This document shows positions 61,327-64,000 of a stretch of 64,000 bases of DNA, in pieces. The notes under the pieces were generated by a model that saw only the letters and a list, made by a program, of their open reading frames with translations, ran no database searches and was not told where the DNA came from. Source of the DNA: Sinonovacula constricta (lineage: Eukaryota > Mollusca > Bivalvia > Cardiida > Solecurtidae); contig CM017558.1 in NCBI GenBank assembly GCA_007844125.1, forward strand, positions 59,911,780 to 59,975,779, written 5' to 3'. How positions within the stretch are numbered: position 1 is the stretch's first letter; each line of letters begins with the position of its first letter. Position numbers and translations under genes: made by a program.

Positions 61327-61475
61327 GCCACCTTTAAAGAAGCAGATGACACCTTTATTTAATTGTAATTTGCTTTTGCTACTTTACCTGTGAACTAAAT
61401 GGGTTGATGCAACACTCGTCGAAAAGATGCAATGGGAAAATTGCCTTTTCCTGCTGTTGTCAATAAAAATAGTTA
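61327..61475 (+). repeat. Dispersed module M, copy 3
   Basis: Collinear with 20350-20490: gccaccttt, ttgctactttacctgt, ttgatgcaac, gtcgaaaagatgcaatg, ctgttgtcaa. It is not followed by a recognisable 53-bp monomer or array. Confidence 0.5.
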
Positions 61476-62307
61476 TCCAAGGTCATTTAAATCGATGATG
61501 TACACATATTATCATATAATCATATAATGACATAGTTGAAATATCTTCAAATAAACCTATTTATACCTGTATGTGTTGCTTTTACCTTCTTTATTCGTAT
61601 GCAAATGAACTGTCACTTGATTTACAGATGCATTAAATGTCAAAATATTTAGAAGGACACGCAAGTTTTACCAAAATTTATCTGTTGGCCGTTTCATTGA
61701 TAAAATGTATTATCCGTATTAACCTCAACGCGGTGGTGTGTGTACCCGTCATTAAAAACCTCAGTCAGAGATCTTCTGTCTGACGAGATAATGTGTCGGT
61801 GATTGTGTCCATGTATTTGTCTTCGGTATTCTTCAGCCGTTTTTGCCGTTTTTGTGTGTACAAGCGTCGTTTTAGTTTCGAAATGTTTAATATTTAACAT
61901 AAAAATAAATAAATAAATAATACGAGAGATATTTGTAAAAAATCTATGGCAGGCATCGCTGCCTGGTTTCACCCACTTACTTAAGAAAATTACGTTCGAT
62001 GACCGTTGTGGTATTGGCCTTTGTTCCAATGACCCAACAATTATCCTGGGTTCATATAATCATCCCGACTTATTTCCCATATCAAGGTTGAATAATTTTG
62101 GTCTCATGAGTTTGCAATAATCAATCAAAAACGAAGTTAGTTACTAACTGACCAATATTCCAGTATGTCCCCGTTAAATGTGGCACGTTTGTCATTACAT
62201 TGTATGACTTAACCTGACAAATTAAAACATATACTTTATGTATGTTACGTTCACTACGCACGTTTAGCCAAATATGTTAAACGGAATAAAGCTCTTATAT
62301 ACAATTG
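61476..62307. other. Non-coding DNA up to the gap
   Basis: No supported feature. A minus-strand frame of 111 codons (61694-62029) has no recognised motif. Confidence 0.4.
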
Positions 62308-62407
62308 NNNNNNNNNNNNNNNNNNNNNNNNNNNNNNNNNNNNNNNNNNNNNNNNNNNNNNNNNNNNNNNNNNNNNNNNNNNNNNNNNNNNNNNNNNNNN
62401 NNNNNNN
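62308..62407. other. Assembly gap (100 N)
   Basis: Exactly 100 N residues, the conventional placeholder for a scaffold join of unknown size. Confidence 1.
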
Positions 62408-64000
62408 TTCCGGTGCTAGAGGCCCCCGAACGGGCTATAGGAGTACTATGTATCGTGTTACGCAGGGACCTAAATCTGCGCCATTTTGGCCCCTTCTATG
62501 GCCCTATGGAAGTACTTGTCACGAATCTAGGGTTCATCGGGCCGCAGGGGGCTAAATCTGCGCCATTTTGGCCCCTTTTATGATCCCATGGAGATGAAAC
62601 TTGGCACGCATCTAGGGCACATCGAGCAGAATCTGGCATTGAAAACCGTTTTGGCCTAGGACTTCCAGTTTGGTCCTAGATGCCCACGAATGGGCTATAT
62701 GAGTGCTATGTATGGGGTTACGTAGGCCTACATCTGCGCCATTTTGGCCCCTTTTATCGCCCCATGGAGATGAAATTTGGCAGGTGTCTAGGCCGCATCG
62801 GGCAGAACTTGCCACCGAAATTCGTTTTGGCCTAGGAATTCCGGTTCCGGTGCTAGAGGCCCTCGAAGAGTATATAGGAGTACGACGTATGTGGTTCCGT
62901 AGAGGCATACATATGCGACATTTTGGCCCCTTTTATGGCCCCATGGAGCTGAAACTTGTCACGAATTTAGGGCCCACCGAGCAGAATCTGGCACAGAAAA
63001 TTGTTTTGGCCTAGGACTTCCGGTTCTGATGCTAGAGGCCCCCGAATTGTCTATAGGAGTACTAAGTATTGGGTTCTGCAGGGGCCTAAATCTGCGCCAT
63101 TTTGGCAGCTTTTATGGTCCCTTTTAGCTGAAACTTGGCAGAAATGTAGGTCCCATCGGTCAGAAATTGGCACCGAATGTCGTTTTGGGCTAGGAATTCC
63201 GGTTCCGGTGCTAGACGCCCCCGTAATGTCTATTGGAGTGCTATGTATGGCCTTCCGCCCGGGCCTAAATCTGCGCCATTTTGGCCCCTTTTATGGCCCA
63301 TGGAGCTGAAACTTGGCACGAATCTAGGGTTTATGGAGGAAAACCTGGCACCAAAAAATGTTTTGGCCTAGATCTTCCGGTTCCGGTGCTAGAGGCCCCC
63401 GAAGGGGCTAAAGGAGTGCTATGTATGGGGTTACCCAGGGGCCTAAATCTTCGCCATTTTGGTCCCTTTTATGGCCCCATGGAGCTAAAACTTGGCACGC
63501 ATCTAGGGCACAACGAGCAGAATCTGGCATTGAAAACCGTTTTGGCCTAGGACTTCCGGTTTGGTGCTAGAAGCCCCCGAAGGGGCTATAGGAGTGCTAT
63601 GTATGGGGTTCCGCAGGGGCCTACATCTGCGCCATTTTGGCCCCTTTTATGGCCCCATGGAGATGAAACTTGGCAGGAGTCTAGGCCGCATCGGGCAAAA
63701 CTTGGCACCGAAATTCGTTTTGTACTAGGAATTCCGGTTCCGGTGCTAGAGGCCCCGGAAGAGTATATAGGAGTACGACGTATGGGGTTCCGTAGGGGCA
63801 TAAATTTGCGCCATTTTGGCCCCTTTTATGGCCCCATGGAGCTGAAACTTTGCACGAATCAAGAGTCTATCGAGCAAAACGTGGCACCGAAAACCGTTTT
63901 GGCCTAGGTCTTCTGATTGTGGTGCTAGAGGCCCTAAATGGTCTATAGGAGTGCTATGTATGTGGTTCTGCAGGGGCCTAAATCTGCGCCATTTTGGCCC
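62408..64000 (+). repeat. GC-rich 179-bp satellite with five-monomer higher-order unit
   Basis: The marker ccattttggcc recurs at 62739, 62918, 63097, 63276, 63453, 63632, 63811 and 63989 (period 176-179 bp). Each unit carries ctaggacttccggttccggt, gctagaggcccccga, and cccatggagctgaaacttgg. Units with gaagagtatataggagtacg occur at about 62866 and 63760, and other pairs match at about 891-895 bp, so five monomers form a higher-order unit. One monomer near 62480-62565 is shortened to about 82 bp. Several frames are open on both strands through lack of stops in GC-rich DNA. They are not genes. The array runs off the window. Confidence 0.95.

Noticed and set aside
62408..63907. Several ~100-codon frames on both strands in the GC-rich satellite
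   Set aside because: GC-rich tandem DNA has few stops. Frames occur in multiple phases and strands at equivalent positions in each monomer, as expected by chance.

Overview
This window looks like repeat-rich, gene-poor DNA from an animal nuclear genome. It is AT-rich, has GT-AG type intron borders in one transposase relic, and carries tRNA-derived SINEs, a Penelope-like element, gypsy, mariner and hAT relics, and many tandem arrays with periods from 21 to 650 bp. That mixture fits a bivalve or other lophotrochozoan, but this is inferred from style and I cannot name a species. I see no intact host protein-coding gene and no functional RNA gene. Every recognisable coding stretch is a decayed transposable element.

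Layout. 1-11.2 kb is a graveyard of DNA transposons: a gypsy reverse transcriptase relic (minus, 0.2-0.6 kb), a mariner relic (plus, 2.2-2.7 kb), an intron-containing hAT/ZMYM-like transposase relic (plus, 4.0-7.4 kb), three head-to-tail copies of a 650-bp repeat (7.9-9.8 kb), and a second, different hAT relic (minus, 9.8-11.06 kb) with a readable two-exon start. A 202-bp tandem repeat follows at 11.5-12.5 kb.

13-28 kb holds a SINE relic, then a 3.8-kb gypsy element on the minus strand (15.63-19.43 kb). It has a full 5' LTR, a tRNA-Pro-type primer site, a SCAN-like gag and an integrase, but it lacks protease, RT and RNase H, its 3' LTR is cut to 170 bp, and a SINE sits inside its integrase. 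A solo LTR of the same family lies at 25.98-26.74 kb, and a 75-bp array at 21.2-22.0 kb.

28-31.8 kb contains tRNA-like SINE material and a Penelope-like RT relic. From 31.8 to 52.8 kb runs one uninterrupted array of a 53-bp monomer, about 396 copies, with nested higher-order structure including a 4188-bp (79-monomer) duplication. The DNA just upstream of this array is a diverged copy of a module also found at 20.34 and 61.33 kb. The 20.34-kb copy appears to end in a single unamplified monomer-like sequence, which suggests how the array began.

53-64 kb carries a 21-bp minisatellite, a SINE relic, a 43/44-bp array (56.5-57.9 kb), long unannotated AT-rich DNA, a 100-N assembly gap, and then a GC-rich 179-bp satellite with a five-monomer higher-order unit that runs off the end of the window.

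There is no operon-like cooperation here. The relationships are between repeats: insertions into insertions, local duplication and array expansion. All alignments were done by eye, so percentages and copy counts are approximate.
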